From assembly GCA_903835655.1 (NCBI GenBank), contig CAILNT010000084.1, positions 1 through 62,389 on the forward strand: DNA of 62,389 nucleotides, given 5' to 3'. Source of the stretch: an uncultured Pseudomonadota bacterium. GTDB taxonomy: Bacteria; Pseudomonadota; Gammaproteobacteria; Burkholderiales; Thiobacillaceae. Positions 29,887-39,992 of this stretch are shown here, one piece after another (position 1 is the first letter of the stretch; each line of letters starts with the position of its first letter). The notes below the pieces were generated by a model. It had not been told where the DNA came from. It saw only the letters and a list, made by a program, of their open reading frames with translations, and did no database searches. Made by a program: the position numbers and the translations under genes.

Positions 29887-31296
29887 GTGGCCCGTCTCCT
29901 GATCGCTATTGTCCTGACCCTGTCCGCCTGCGCCCGATTGCCGACCGACCTGCCGCCGCGGCCGGCACTGCGCGACCCGGCGACCGCGACCACCCTGGCC
30001 CATCTGGCGGGAGAATCTGGGCGAACGGGCGCGGCGAGCGTGGCCGGGTACGGCTGGGCGTCCTTCGGCCTGCCCGACCTGAACCGGCTGATCGCCAGCG
30101 CCCTGAAGGATAGGCCCGATCTGGCCGCGGCCCGGGCCAGATTGGCCCTGGCAGATCAGGCGGAAAGCCTGGCCCGGCTGCAAACCCAGGTTAGCTACTC
30201 CAGCGATGCCGGCCTGGTGGGCGAACACTTCAGCCGGAATGGATTGTTCCCGCCGCCCATGGGCGGCAGCACCCTCACGCAGGCGGACTTGAGCCAGGGC
30301 TTCGGCTACAACCTCGACTGGTGGGACAAGAATCGCGCCCTGGTGCGGGCCGCGGCACACGCAGCGGAAGCGGCGCGCGCCGAGGCGGCCGCAGTGCGCC
30401 TGACGCTGGCCGCGGCCGTGGCCGATGCGTATTTCGCCTGGGGCCATGTCCAGGAGAGTCTGGCCAACAGTCGCGAACTGCGGGCGCGTCACCACGGCGA
30501 ACAGGAACTGCTCAAGGCGCGCTTCGACCTGGGCCTGGATCCCGCGCCACCTCGTATCGAGTCGCAAAAAATTCTGGAATTGGACGAGGACACCATCCGT
30601 GCACTGGAATATCTCGACCGCTCCGGGCGCTATCGCCTGAGCGCCCTGATCGGCAGCGACCCGGATCACGCCGGCGATTTGCCCGCGCCTCGTTTGGACG
30701 GGCAGCTGGCCCTGCTCCCGGCTACGCTGCCGCTGGACTGGCTGGGGCAGCGCCCGGATGTGGCGGCGCTACGCGCTCGCGTGGAAGCCGCGTCTGACCT
30801 GGCGCAGGCGGCGCGCGCCGATTTCTACCCCAACATCGATCTGCGTCTGGTGGTGGGACTGGAAACCCTGGACCTCTCCAGGCTGCTCCAGGCCGGTAGC
30901 CTGTCCAGCTCGATCGGCCCCGCCGTGCATCTGCCCCTGTTCAATGTGTCCACCCTCACGGTCAGGCTGAAGCAGCGCGAAACGGAATACGCCGCCGCCG
31001 TTGCCGCATACAACCGGGCCGTCCTGGACGCCGCCCGCGAAGTCGCCGATGCCTACGCGCTCCTGGGCAATCTGGCACAGCGCGCCCAGGCCCAGGCGCG
31101 CGCCACGGGGGAAGCCCGCAACGCCCTGACCCTGGCGCGGCAGCGCCACGAACTCGGTCTCGCCACGCCGCTGGACGCGCTGGTGGCCGAGGCGGCCCTG
31201 CTGCAAAGGCAGGACAGCGAAGCCGAGATCCACGCCACCCGACTGCGCGCCAGCGTAAGCCTGTTCAAGGCTCTGGGCGCACCCATCAAGGAATGA
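29887..31296 (+). CDS. outer-membrane efflux lipoprotein (NodT/OprM family)
   Basis: A 469-aa TolC-type channel lipoprotein. The signal peptide MARLLIAIVLTLSAC ends in a lipobox LSAC, so the mature protein is lipid-anchored. Two repeats of the outer-membrane efflux protein domain follow, visible in LNRLIASALKDRPDLAAARA and DWLGQRPDVAALRARVEAAS. GTG 29887 is chosen because it gives the lipoprotein signal and lies right after the MarR stop. It works with the EmrA/EmrB pair downstream as a tripartite drug exporter. Confidence 0.9.
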   Translation: MARLLIAIVLTLSACARLPTDLPPRPALRDPATATTLAHLAGESGRTGAASVAGYGWASFGLPDLNRLIASALKDRPDLAAARARLALADQAESLARLQTQVSYSSDAGLVGEHFSRNGLFPPPMGGSTLTQADLSQGFGYNLDWWDKNRALVRAAAHAAEAARAEAAAVRLTLAAAVADAYFAWGHVQESLANSRELRARHHGEQELLKARFDLGLDPAPPRIESQKILELDEDTIRALEYLDRSGRYRLSALIGSDPDHAGDLPAPRLDGQLALLPATLPLDWLGQRPDVAALRARVEAASDLAQAARADFYPNIDLRLVVGLETLDLSRLLQAGSLSSSIGPAVHLPLFNVSTLTVRLKQRETEYAAAVAAYNRAVLDAAREVADAYALLGNLAQRAQAQARATGEARNALTLARQRHELGLATPLDALVAEAALLQRQDSEAEIHATRLRASVSLFKALGAPIKE

Positions 31297-32429
31297 CCAT
31301 GGCCGACGCCAACCCCCGCAAGCGGCGATTGCTGCTCCTGGCCCTCGTGTTCTCCGTCGCGGGGCTTGCCTATGGCGTGCATTGGTATTTACATGGGCGC
31401 CATCACGAAAGCACCGACGACGCCTACGTCGCCGGCAATGTCGTGGGCGTGACACCACGCATCGGCGGAACGGTCGTGGCGGTATTGGCGGACAACACCG
31501 ATTTCGTCCGGTCCGGCCAGATTCTGGCCAGGCTGGACGATGCCGATGCCCGACTGGCCCTGGCACGCGCCGGCGCCGATCTGGGCGAGGCCGTGCGCCA
31601 GATCAACCAGACTTTCGCGGGAAGGGCGCAACAGGACGCCAATCTCGCCGTGAAGCAGCGCGATCTGGACCGTGCCGAGGCCGACCTGGCGCGGCGCGAT
31701 CTGGCCGTCGCCGTCCAGGCGGTTTCCCGGGAAGAGGCCGAACACGCCCGCGCCACGCGCGACCAGGCACGCGCGGAATTGAATCTGGCACGCGCCCAGT
31801 ACGCCGCCGCGGAAGCCATGGTGGGCGGCACCAGCATCGCCGCCCATCCGGCGGTGAAACAGGCTGAGACGCGCCTGCGCGAGACTTACCTGGCTCTGGG
31901 TCGCTGCATCATCCGCGCCCCGGAAGACGGTCAGATCGCCAGGCGTTCGGTACAAATCGGCCAGCAGGTGAGCGCCGGTACGCCGCTCATGGCCATCATT
32001 CCGCAAACTCAGATCTGGGTGGAGGCCAATTTCAAGGAAGACCAGTTGCAGGCCATGGGCATCGGCCAGCCCGTCCAACTGGTGTCCGACCTCTACGGTG
32101 ACGCGGTAAAGTTTCACGGCAAGGTCGCGGGATTTTCCCCCGGGACAGGCAGCGTGTTCTCGCTGTTGCCCCCCCAGAACGCCAGCGGCAACTGGATCAA
32201 GATCGTACAGCGCCTGCCGGTGCGTATCGCCCTGGATCCGATCGAACTCGGCCAGCATCCCCTGCGCCTGGGCCTGTCGATGAAGGCCACGGTGGAGACC
32301 GCGGCGCCCAGCGCGACCCAGGCCGGCACGACCCGCATGGAGACGCACGTCTACGACGAAGACGAGAAAGCCGTCACGGCGCTGATTCGGGGCATCCTGC
32401 GCGCGAACCAGGCGCATGCGGCGCCATGA
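31293..32429 (+). CDS. emrA: EmrA-like membrane fusion protein
   Basis: A 378-aa HlyD-family periplasmic adaptor. One N-terminal TM helix (LLLLALVFSVAGLAYGVHWY) is followed by the biotinyl-lipoyl-like part (ESTDDAYVAGNVVGVTPRIG), a long alpha-helical hairpin (AVRQINQTFAGRAQQDANLA onwards) and the second half-motif (IIRAPEDGQIARRSVQIGQQ). ATG 31293 overlaps the upstream stop; ATG 31299 is nearly as good. It bridges the inner-membrane EmrB to the outer-membrane channel. Confidence 0.9.
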   Translation: MTMADANPRKRRLLLLALVFSVAGLAYGVHWYLHGRHHESTDDAYVAGNVVGVTPRIGGTVVAVLADNTDFVRSGQILARLDDADARLALARAGADLGEAVRQINQTFAGRAQQDANLAVKQRDLDRAEADLARRDLAVAVQAVSREEAEHARATRDQARAELNLARAQYAAAEAMVGGTSIAAHPAVKQAETRLRETYLALGRCIIRAPEDGQIARRSVQIGQQVSAGTPLMAIIPQTQIWVEANFKEDQLQAMGIGQPVQLVSDLYGDAVKFHGKVAGFSPGTGSVFSLLPPQNASGNWIKIVQRLPVRIALDPIELGQHPLRLGLSMKATVETAAPSATQAGTTRMETHVYDEDEKAVTALIRGILRANQAHAAP

Positions 32430-33949
32430 ATCGCCAGCCGCTGCATGGCGCGCCGCTGATCCTGCTGACGCTAGGACTGAGCCTGGGCACCTTCATGCAG
32501 GTGCTGGACACCTCCATCGCCAACGTCTCGCTGCCGGCCATCTCGGGCGACCTGGCTGTGAGTCCGAACCAGGGCACCTGGGTCATCACCTCGTTCGCGG
32601 TCAGCAACGCCATCGCCCTGCCCCTGACCGGCTGGCTTTCCCGCCGCTTCGGCGACGTCCGCCTGTTCGCGGCCTCCACCTTGCTGTTCACCCTGGCGTC
32701 CTTGCTGTGTGGCCTGGCCCCCAGCTTGCCCCTGCTGATCGCCGCGCGCGTGCTGCAAGGCGCGGTGGCAGGCCCGATGATCCCGCTCTCTCAGAGCCTG
32801 TTGCTGAACAACTACCCGCCCGAGAAAAGGGGCCTGGCCCTGGCCCTGTGGTCCATGACCGTCATCATCGCGCCCATCCTGGGGCCGATCCTGGGCGGCT
32901 GGATCACGGACAACATCAACTGGCCCTGGATCTTCTACATCAACCTGCCGGTGGGGATGCTCTCGGTCTTCCTGACCTGGACGATCCTGGGCAAGCGTTC
33001 CAGCGCGCGGCATAGCGTACCGATCGACAAGGTCGGGCTGGCGCTGCTGGTACTGGGCGTGGGCACGTTGCAAATCATGCTGGACAAGGGCAATGAACTG
33101 GACTGGTTCGCTTCCGGCAGCATCGCCGCCTTGTGTGCCACCGCCGTGGTGGCGCTCAGTGTTCTGGTCGTCTGGGAGTTGACCGAACCCCATCCCGTGG
33201 TCGACTTGCATCTGTTCGCCCGACGCAACTTCCTGGTCGGCACGACCATCCTGAGCATTGGCTATCTGGTGTTCTTCGGCAACGTGGTGATCCTGCCCCT
33301 GTGGCTACAGACCAACATGGGCTACACCGCCACCTGGGCGGGGCTTGCGACCGCGCCCATCGGCCTCCTGCCGGTGTTCCTGTCCGCCTTCGTCGGCAAG
33401 AACATGCACAAGATCGACCTGCGCATCTGGCCCACCTTCAGCTTTGCCGTGTTCGCAGCGGTAGCCTTCTGGAACAGTTATTTCAATACCGACGTCACCT
33501 TCTGGCAGATCGTGATCCCGCGCCTGCTCATGGGCTTCGGCGTGGCCGGCTTCTTCGTGCCGCTGACTGCCCTGACCCTGTCCGGCATTCCGCCCGAGAT
33601 GCTGGCCAGCGCCACCGGACTGTCCAATTTCTGCCGCATTCTGGCCGGCAGCTTCGGCACTTCCTTGAGCATCACCCTCTGGGAGCGGCGCGGCGCGTAC
33701 CACCACAGCATCCTGGCAGAGCACGTCACGGCCTTCGATCCCGGCATCGGCGAATTCTTCGGCACCCTCGCCACGCGGACCACCACCCCCGCTCTGCTGG
33801 AGCAGACGCTCAATCAGCAGGCCGTACTACTGGCCAGCAACGACATCTTCTGGCTATCCGGCTGCTGCTTCGTCGCTCTGATGCTGCTCGTCTGGCTGGC
33901 GCGGCCGCCGCGACACTCTCCCGTGAAGGCGATCGCTGCCGCGGACTGA
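32426..33949 (+). CDS. emrB: EmrB-like MFS drug exporter (DHA2, 14 TM)
   Basis: A 507-aa major-facilitator proton-drug antiporter. The first helix carries LGTFMQVLDTSIANVSLPAI (motif D1-type Asp). LSRRFGDVRLFAAS is the loop motif A, and PILGPILGGWI is motif C. About 14 TM segments are visible. It overlaps emrA by 4 nt, and its stop is 1 nt from the convergent moaE stop. Typical substrates are hydrophobic uncouplers and antibiotics (family knowledge); the real substrate is unknown. Confidence 0.92.
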   Translation: MNRQPLHGAPLILLTLGLSLGTFMQVLDTSIANVSLPAISGDLAVSPNQGTWVITSFAVSNAIALPLTGWLSRRFGDVRLFAASTLLFTLASLLCGLAPSLPLLIAARVLQGAVAGPMIPLSQSLLLNNYPPEKRGLALALWSMTVIIAPILGPILGGWITDNINWPWIFYINLPVGMLSVFLTWTILGKRSSARHSVPIDKVGLALLVLGVGTLQIMLDKGNELDWFASGSIAALCATAVVALSVLVVWELTEPHPVVDLHLFARRNFLVGTTILSIGYLVFFGNVVILPLWLQTNMGYTATWAGLATAPIGLLPVFLSAFVGKNMHKIDLRIWPTFSFAVFAAVAFWNSYFNTDVTFWQIVIPRLLMGFGVAGFFVPLTALTLSGIPPEMLASATGLSNFCRILAGSFGTSLSITLWERRGAYHHSILAEHVTAFDPGIGEFFGTLATRTTTPALLEQTLNQQAVLLASNDIFWLSGCCFVALMLLVWLARPPRHSPVKAIAAAD

Positions 33950-33950
33950 C

Positions 33951-34397
33951 TCATCGGCTCCAGCGCGTCGCGGCCCGGGCATCGCTCTCGCGCGCATCCA
34001 CCCAACGCCAGCCCGCGGGCGTGGCCTCCTTCTTCCAGAAGGGCGCCGTGGTTTTCAGGATATCCATGATGAATTCACAGGCGGCAAACGCATCGCCACG
34101 GTGGCCGGAAGCCACCGCCACGAGAACGATGGGATCGGTGGGATGGAGCTCGCCGACGCGGTGGATCACCGTGGCGTCCCGTACCTCCCAACGCCGTGCG
34201 GCTTCCTCGACGAGCGCCGCCAGGGCTTTCTCGGTCATGCCAGGGTAGTGCTCCAGACTCAAACCGCTGACGCCCGTCCCGTCATCGCGCACCAGGCCGA
34301 GAAAGCTGGCGACCGCACCCACACTCGGGTTGGCCTGGTAGAGCGCTGCGACTTCGGCGCCGAGGTCGAAGGCTTCGGTCTGGACGGCGATCTTCAT
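33951..34397 (-). CDS. moaE: molybdopterin synthase catalytic subunit MoaE
   Basis: A 148-aa MoaE. Signatures are GAVASFLGLVRDD, LSLEHYPGMTEKAL, RVGELHPTDPIVLVAVASGHR, and the C-terminal PFWKKEATPAGWRWVDA with the catalytic lysine. It transfers sulfur from MoaD thiocarboxylate to precursor Z to make molybdopterin. It stands alone here; moaD and other moa/moe genes are not adjacent. GAGTGAGGA precedes ATG 34397. Convergent with emrB with a 1-nt gap. Confidence 0.94.
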   Translation of the reverse strand: MKIAVQTEAFDLGAEVAALYQANPSVGAVASFLGLVRDDGTGVSGLSLEHYPGMTEKALAALVEEAARRWEVRDATVIHRVGELHPTDPIVLVAVASGHRGDAFAACEFIMDILKTTAPFWKKEATPAGWRWVDARESDARAATRWSR

Positions 34398-34472
34398 GTA
34401 TTCCTCACTCTAGGGACCCGACAGGCACGGCCCACGTCCCGCCCTCTGGCTGGCTGCGTCCTCGCCGCCCAC

Positions 34473-37148
34473 TCATGCAGCCACGCGGGTGATTCTTTCG
34501 GATATGGCAAGCAGCACTTCCCGCAATTCTTTCGCGTTGATCGGCTTGGTCAGGTAGCCATCGACGCCCGCCGCCAGGCCCTGCTCACGTTCTTCCGGCA
34601 GGGCCGCAGCCGTCAGCGCGTAGATCGGCATCCGCTGGGCGCCTCCCTGGCCTGACTCCTGGGCGCGAATCAGGCGGATGGCATCGAGCCCATCCATTTC
34701 CGGCATGTGGATGTCCATCAGGATGAGATCGAAGCGCTCCTTCGCATGCCACTCGATCGCTTCGCGGCCATTGTTGGCGATGGTCAGGTGATGGCCAAAC
34801 TTTCCGCCGAGCAAGGCACCGATCACCTTCTGGTTGATAGCGTTGTCTTCGGCGACCAGGATACGCAGAGGCGCGGCCTGGGCCGGCGGAGACGGCGGCG
34901 ACTTCACTTCCTCGCGCCTGGTGCCGAACAGGGACCCGATGGCATGGATCAAATCGGCGTGACTGACTGGTTTAGTGAAATAACTGGTGATACCCAGTTC
35001 ACGACAGCGCGCCGCGTGGCCGCGCACATTGCCTGAAGACAGCATCATCACCTTGAGGCCGGCCGCTTCCGGTTTGGCGCGCAGGTGCTGCACCAGCTCG
35101 AATCCATCCATCGCCGGCATGTGATAGTCCGTGAGCATGATGTCGAAGAACTTGCCGTCGGCGATATAGGCGTCCAGAGTGTCCAGGGCGCTGGGGCCGT
35201 CTTCTGCCTCGAAAACGGTCATGCCGGCGCGTTGCAAAACGCGGTTGAGAATCTTGCGGTTGGTGGCATTGTCGTCGACGACCAGAGCGCGGAGACCACC
35301 CAGATCGGTGCGGACTTCCGATTCACTGGAGCGGCCATCCACTTCGAAGGGGATGGAAACATGGAAGATGCTGCCCTGATCGGGGCCGCTTTCCACCCAG
35401 ATGCGCCCCCCCATCAATTCGACGATGCGGCTGGAAATCGTTAGCCCCAAGCCGGTGCCACCATAGCGTCGAGTAATCGAAGTATCTTCCTGAGAAAACG
35501 CCTGGAAAATGAGTTGCTGCTTCTCCGGTGGAATACCAACGCCGGTATCGCTGATCGCGAAATGCAATTCGGCTCGCCCGGCCGCGCTGTGCGCAAGATC
35601 GACCTTTACCAGGATTTCACCCTGGTCGGTAAATTTGATCGCGTTTCCAACCAGATTGACCAGCACCTGGCGCAAGCGACCCGGGTCGCCGATCAACCCG
35701 GTTGGCACTTCCGGAGGAATCTCGCTCAACAACTCCAGATCCTTCTCTTCGGCGTGAACCGCCAGGGGTTTAAGAGTATTCCGGATCAACGCGGCAAGAT
35801 TGAATGGAATCGACTCCAGACTGAGTTTACCGGCCTCTATTTTCGAGAAATCGAGGATATCGTTGATGATCACCAGTAGTCCATCGGCCGAGGTCTTTAC
35901 GATATTGAGGTATTCCTGCTGTTCGGCGCTCAATGGCGTGTCTAGTGCCAGATCGGTCATGCCGATGATGCCGTTCATCGGTGTCCTGATTTCATGGCTC
36001 ATGGTGGCGAGAAAATCGGATTTCGCACGATTCGCGAACTCGGCCTGCATCGCGCTTTCACGCAACTCATCCGCCATCGTCTCCAGCTGTCGACTCTTCT
36101 CGCGCAATTCCAGTTCCACGGCCTCGCGATGGGCGATTTCATCGGCCAACAGCTGGTTTTGTCCCTGCAATACGACACGGCGTTGGTCGGATTCGGCGAA
36201 GTCCAGTTCGAGTTTCTCGGCGCGCTTTTGGATTCTGCTGAACAGGAATGCCGCCAACAATATGATCAGGGGCACCGCACTTGCGGAATAGAGAAACAGC
36301 CTTGAGGTGATGTGGCCGAACACCTCCGATTCATCCATGACGCTGACCAGCGACAAAGGCACATCGGCAATGCGAACTCGCATGGCAAGCCCGTAATCTC
36401 CACCACTGGATTTGAACGCCGGCAAACCGCCCAGCGCGGTGAGTCGGTCTACGGGCAAGCCGGCCAGCGCCTTGGCCGCAGCGGGAGAGAAAATGACACG
36501 CCGGCCTTCTGCGGTCAGTTCCTGGCCGGATTCGGTCAGCAGGATTTGCCGGTAATGCCGGCCAGGTGTAACGGTGATCAGATAGCGGTAAAGCAGGCCC
36601 AGGTCGGAAACCGTCGCGATGCTGCCGCCGGGTGTGCCGCGATAATTCACCGGCGCAGTGGCAATCACCCGCCCACGGGCACCGTCGATGACCAGGAGGG
36701 GTGCGGATTTCGCGCCCACGGGCAGGGAGATGGCCTCGCCGGGCGCCGTATCGGCGAGCGGCGCATCCGATTCGTCGAAATAGGTGATGCGTTTGTAGCC
36801 AGGAACGCCTCGCACCAGCTTCTGCGCGGATTTCCTGCGGAAGCGCTCTTCGATGGCATCCAGATTGGCCGAGAGGCCATAGCGCAGGGACATCCCCAGC
36901 GCCCGGTTGACCAGGAAATTCTCGATCTCGCGGCTTTCCGCCAGGTCCAGCACCACATTGCGCTGATCGATCGCAAAGTCGGCCAGCGTGGCGGCAATCT
37001 GCCGGTTGTCCAACAGGAGTCGTGCCTCGGCCGCCGCCCGAAGTTGATCCTGGGAACGAAAAGCGTTACCCAGCAACAGCAGCGAATAGCTTGCAAAAAT
37101 GGCCGCCACGAATAGCGGCCATTTTTGCGACAACCTGAGGGCCTTCAT
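34473..37148 (-). CDS. hybrid sensor histidine kinase with two receiver domains
   Basis: An 891-aa inner-membrane kinase. TM1 is at residues ~9-27 and TM2 ([12 protein letters not shown]) near 290; between them is a ~260-residue periplasmic sensor region. A coiled coil leads to HisKA ([20 protein letters not shown], His near 385) and the ATPase domain ([32 protein letters not shown]). REC1 ([26 protein letters not shown]) and REC2 ([27 protein letters not shown]) follow; no HPt domain is present, so phosphotransfer needs a separate partner. It starts 10 nt after the binding-protein gene. ATG 37148 is preferred over 37172. Confidence 0.9.
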   Translation of the reverse strand: MKALRLSQKWPLFVAAIFASYSLLLLGNAFRSQDQLRAAAEARLLLDNRQIAATLADFAIDQRNVVLDLAESREIENFLVNRALGMSLRYGLSANLDAIEERFRRKSAQKLVRGVPGYKRITYFDESDAPLADTAPGEAISLPVGAKSAPLLVIDGARGRVIATAPVNYRGTPGGSIATVSDLGLLYRYLITVTPGRHYRQILLTESGQELTAEGRRVIFSPAAAKALAGLPVDRLTALGGLPAFKSSGGDYGLAMRVRIADVPLSLVSVMDESEVFGHITSRLFLYSASAVPLIILLAAFLFSRIQKRAEKLELDFAESDQRRVVLQGQNQLLADEIAHREAVELELREKSRQLETMADELRESAMQAEFANRAKSDFLATMSHEIRTPMNGIIGMTDLALDTPLSAEQQEYLNIVKTSADGLLVIINDILDFSKIEAGKLSLESIPFNLAALIRNTLKPLAVHAEEKDLELLSEIPPEVPTGLIGDPGRLRQVLVNLVGNAIKFTDQGEILVKVDLAHSAAGRAELHFAISDTGVGIPPEKQQLIFQAFSQEDTSITRRYGGTGLGLTISSRIVELMGGRIWVESGPDQGSIFHVSIPFEVDGRSSESEVRTDLGGLRALVVDDNATNRKILNRVLQRAGMTVFEAEDGPSALDTLDAYIADGKFFDIMLTDYHMPAMDGFELVQHLRAKPEAAGLKVMMLSSGNVRGHAARCRELGITSYFTKPVSHADLIHAIGSLFGTRREEVKSPPSPPAQAAPLRILVAEDNAINQKVIGALLGGKFGHHLTIANNGREAIEWHAKERFDLILMDIHMPEMDGLDAIRLIRAQESGQGGAQRMPIYALTAAALPEEREQGLAAGVDGYLTKPINAKELREVLLAISERITRVAA

Positions 37149-37158
37149 CGACGGCCCA

Positions 37159-38049
37159 TCACTTCTTCGCAAAAAACTCGGGGAAGTAACGGCGGATACC
37201 TGGATAATACTTGTTCACCAGTTTGTCGTACGTGCCATCCGCCTTGATCCTGCGCAGATAAACGTTGAAGGCATCACGCAGCAGCGGCGCATCCTTGGGA
37301 AACGCGGCAGCCAGTTTCTGCTCGTCGGAAACCGGCCCGAGCACCTTGAATTTCCCTGCCCATTTTTGCAGGTCGAGAATCACGTCCGGCACGTCGAGCA
37401 GGGACAGGTCGGCGTCCAGGTTCAATAGCGCGGGCACCATTTCGTTGATGTTGCTGCTCTTCGTGTAGAGTTTCAATTCCAGACCGGTCCCCTTGAGACC
37501 ATAGTTCGCCGGGTCGAGGCAGGTCTTCTCCATGACCAGAAGGCTTTGTTTCCCGATCAACGCCTTGGTTTCCTTGATATCGTGGGCGAGATCATCGCTG
37601 CCCTTGATCGGCTTTCTGGGCGAATCGGCACGCGCGATCAACAACACCTGCGAAGGGAAGGTCGGTTCGGAATAAATGAGCACTTTCTCGCGCCAGGGCA
37701 GCATGGTGAATCCCGTCGCGATCATGTCGCCCTTGATTGGGTAATCGCCTTCGAGAGTCACTTCATCGCCCTTGCGCACCACGCTCTTGCCAAGCAGGTC
37801 GCGGATGACCGAATAGAAATCGGTGTACACCAGGCGATACTTGACCCCGATGGACTTGGCGAAACCCTGCGCCAGTTCGACATCGAAGCCATCGCCCGCA
37901 CCGGTCACGAAATTGGCGTAGCGGATACCCAGGTGGCGCAACTCACCGCGCGCCTTGATTTCAGGCAGATCGGCCGCGCCGACCAGGGGTGCCAGCAAGG
38001 CGCAGGAAATAAAGAAAAACAGCAGTGTAAGATAACGCTTATGTAACAT
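37159..38049 (-). CDS. periplasmic solute-binding protein (SBP family 3), sensor partner
   Basis: A 296-aa secreted binding protein. The signal peptide ([20 protein letters not shown]) is cleaved near residue 25. The fold matches amino-acid-type SBP family 3: [47 protein letters not shown] and [19 protein letters not shown]. No ABC permease or ATPase genes are adjacent; instead a hybrid kinase follows 10 nt later, suggesting ligand sensing rather than uptake. The start is chosen to give the signal peptide; upstream sequence is not credible coding. Confidence 0.85.
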   Translation of the reverse strand: MLHKRYLTLLFFFISCALLAPLVGAADLPEIKARGELRHLGIRYANFVTGAGDGFDVELAQGFAKSIGVKYRLVYTDFYSVIRDLLGKSVVRKGDEVTLEGDYPIKGDMIATGFTMLPWREKVLIYSEPTFPSQVLLIARADSPRKPIKGSDDLAHDIKETKALIGKQSLLVMEKTCLDPANYGLKGTGLELKLYTKSSNINEMVPALLNLDADLSLLDVPDVILDLQKWAGKFKVLGPVSDEQKLAAAFPKDAPLLRDAFNVYLRRIKADGTYDKLVNKYYPGIRRYFPEFFAKK

Positions 38050-38390
38050 GGACGATGCTCCGAATCTGATTTCAGCGACCGCGCGGGCCGGAAAACCGGC
38101 GCACGCGCGCGATTTATCGGGTGTGGATTCCGATTGTCCCGCAGGGTATTTATTTCGTTCGAACCACACGTTTGGCACACAACAAGCCGACCCGGCTCAC
38201 GCCAAACGGGCATTTCATTTTGAGCCGAACCCATCGGCCAAGGCAAGCATGCCGGGCAGGGCCACGGACGAGATCGCCGCATCCGCGAAGCTGCGTCTGG
38301 CGCCCCTGTCAGGCGCCGCTGGCCTGAAGAGAGCAGACCGCCGCCGCCCCAGCGCTTAGAATCGGCCCCGCGCCTCAGCCGGAGTCCCAC
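38050..38390. other. divergent intergenic region
   Basis: 341 bp between the binding-protein gene (minus) and the exchanger gene (plus). I see no gene, RNA or strong promoter motif; the reading frames across it have no family features. Confidence 0.4.
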
Positions 38391-39392
38391 ATGATCGCAC
38401 TGGAACTGCTCTTATTCCTTCTCATCATCCTCGTCGCCGCCGAGATTTTCGTGAATGCACTGGAACACCTGGGCGAACAACTGGGGATTTCCGAAGGCGT
38501 TACGGGGTCCATCTTTGCCGCAGTGGGGACGGCCATGCCCGAGACCATCGTGCCGCTATTGGCGATATTCGCCGGCACCCAGAACCAGAGGCTGAACGAG
38601 GAAATCGGCGTCGGTGCCATCCTGGGCGCACCCTTGATGTTATCCACTTTGTCTCTGTGCCTGATGGCGCTGTCGGTATGGAAGAAGCGCGGCCTCCAGG
38701 GCCTCCTCCAGCCGGAGAAGACCGGTCTGAAGCGCGACCTGGACTTCTTTCTCGCGTCTTTCGCGATCGCCACGGTAGCTCTGTTCGTGCCGCACACCGA
38801 CCCGGCCGTGCGCGCCGCGCTGGCCGTGATGATGGTGCTGATCTATTTCTTCTACGTGATGCTCACGCTCAAGGCCTCGGCCGCCCTGGTGAAAGACGGC
38901 CACGCCACCGAAGCGGAAGAAACCATGCTTCTGGCACGCTTGGGGCTTCCCACCAATCTGGCCACCATCCTGTTGCAACTCGGCATCGGCCTGGGCCTGC
39001 TGATCCTGGGCGCCAAGGGCTTCATCCACGGCATCGAACTGGCTGCGCCCCTGCTGGGAATCTCCGCGCTGGTGCTCGCCTTGATGATCGTGCCGGTGGC
39101 GACGGAACTACCGGAAAAAGTGAACTCCATCCTGTGGATACGCCGAAACAAGGACACGCTGGCATTCGGCAACATCACCGGCGCCATGGTGTTCCAGGGC
39201 ACCCTGCTGCCCGCCATCGGCGTGCTGCTCACCCCCTGGGCGCCGGTCAAGGAGGTCTTCGCCGGCGTGATCATCACCCTGGCGGCGGCAGCCTGGCTGC
39301 GTTTCGTGATGGGGCGCGGCCAGTTACGGGTGTGGCACCTGACGATCAATGGCGGCCTGTATGCCAGCTATCTCGCCATTGCCTTGATCTGA
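38391..39392 (+). CDS. CaCA-family sodium/calcium exchanger-like membrane protein
   Basis: A 333-aa protein with about 10 TM segments in two repeats. The first repeat has the alpha motif GSIFAAVGTAMPETIVPLLA. The second has ALMIVPVATELPEKVNSIL, with the conserved Glu in each (PET, TELPE). CaCA exchangers move Ca2+ (or other cations) against Na+ or H+ across the inner membrane; the ion here is not determinable. It stands alone, 81 nt before the PAS gene. Confidence 0.82.
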   Translation: MIALELLLFLLIILVAAEIFVNALEHLGEQLGISEGVTGSIFAAVGTAMPETIVPLLAIFAGTQNQRLNEEIGVGAILGAPLMLSTLSLCLMALSVWKKRGLQGLLQPEKTGLKRDLDFFLASFAIATVALFVPHTDPAVRAALAVMMVLIYFFYVMLTLKASAALVKDGHATEAEETMLLARLGLPTNLATILLQLGIGLGLLILGAKGFIHGIELAAPLLGISALVLALMIVPVATELPEKVNSILWIRRNKDTLAFGNITGAMVFQGTLLPAIGVLLTPWAPVKEVFAGVIITLAAAAWLRFVMGRGQLRVWHLTINGGLYASYLAIALI

Positions 39393-39400
39393 AATATTTC

Positions 39401-39427
39401 TAAACTTTTTGTGCCGCTGTCCGCTAT
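39401..39427 (+). promoter_or_regulatory. FliA-like promoter upstream of PAS/CZB receptor genes
   Basis: TAAACTTT - 11 bp - TCCGCTAT. The -35 is perfect for sigma-28 and the spacing is exact, but the -10 matches only 5 of 8. It lies ~45 bp upstream of ATG 39474. Confidence 0.6.
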
Positions 39428-39473
39428 TGCTCGAAGATAACGATAGGCGTCCTGGTGATGCCATGGAGCAGAC

Positions 39474-39992
39474 ATGAAGAACGCGGTCACCCCCACTTCG
39501 TTGGAAAAGGTCATGCGCGAGGACGATTTCATCGTCTCGAAAACCGACCTGAAAGGACGCATCACCTACGGCAACCGTATTTTCATCGAGTTTTCCGGCT
39601 ACACCGAGTCGGCCCTGTTGGGCGCCCAACACAACATCATCCGCCACCCCGACATGCCGCGCGCGGTGTTCAAGCTGCTTTGGGACGCCATCCAGGCAAG
39701 ACGAGAATGCAACGCCTATGTGAAGAACATGGCCAGGGACGGCAGTTATTACTGGGTATTCGCCAATGTCACCCCCGATCTCGACCGTGACGGCAACATC
39801 AGCGGTTACTTCTCGGTGCGCCGCAAACCGAGCGCCGCCGCAGTCAAGACGGCCAGCGACCTGTACCGCGCCATGCTCGCGGCGGAGAACCAGGCCGGTG
39901 CGCGCGACGCCATCGCCGCCTCGACGAAAATCCTCAGCGATCTACTGGCCGAAAAGGGCATGAGCTATGACGAATTGGTCCTTGCAATCTAG
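39474..39992 (+). CDS. PAS-domain protein (Aer-like sensor without output domain)
   Basis: A 172-aa soluble protein. Residues ~18-125 form a PAS domain of the Aer type: [74 protein letters not shown]. This form usually binds FAD and senses redox or oxygen (family knowledge). The tail is helical. No transmitter domain. The end overlaps the start of the chemoreceptor gene by 26 nt, so the two are co-expressed and may form a two-part aerotaxis receptor (inference). Confidence 0.86.
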   Translation: MKNAVTPTSLEKVMREDDFIVSKTDLKGRITYGNRIFIEFSGYTESALLGAQHNIIRHPDMPRAVFKLLWDAIQARRECNAYVKNMARDGSYYWVFANVTPDLDRDGNISGYFSVRRKPSAAAVKTASDLYRAMLAAENQAGARDAIAASTKILSDLLAEKGMSYDELVLAI

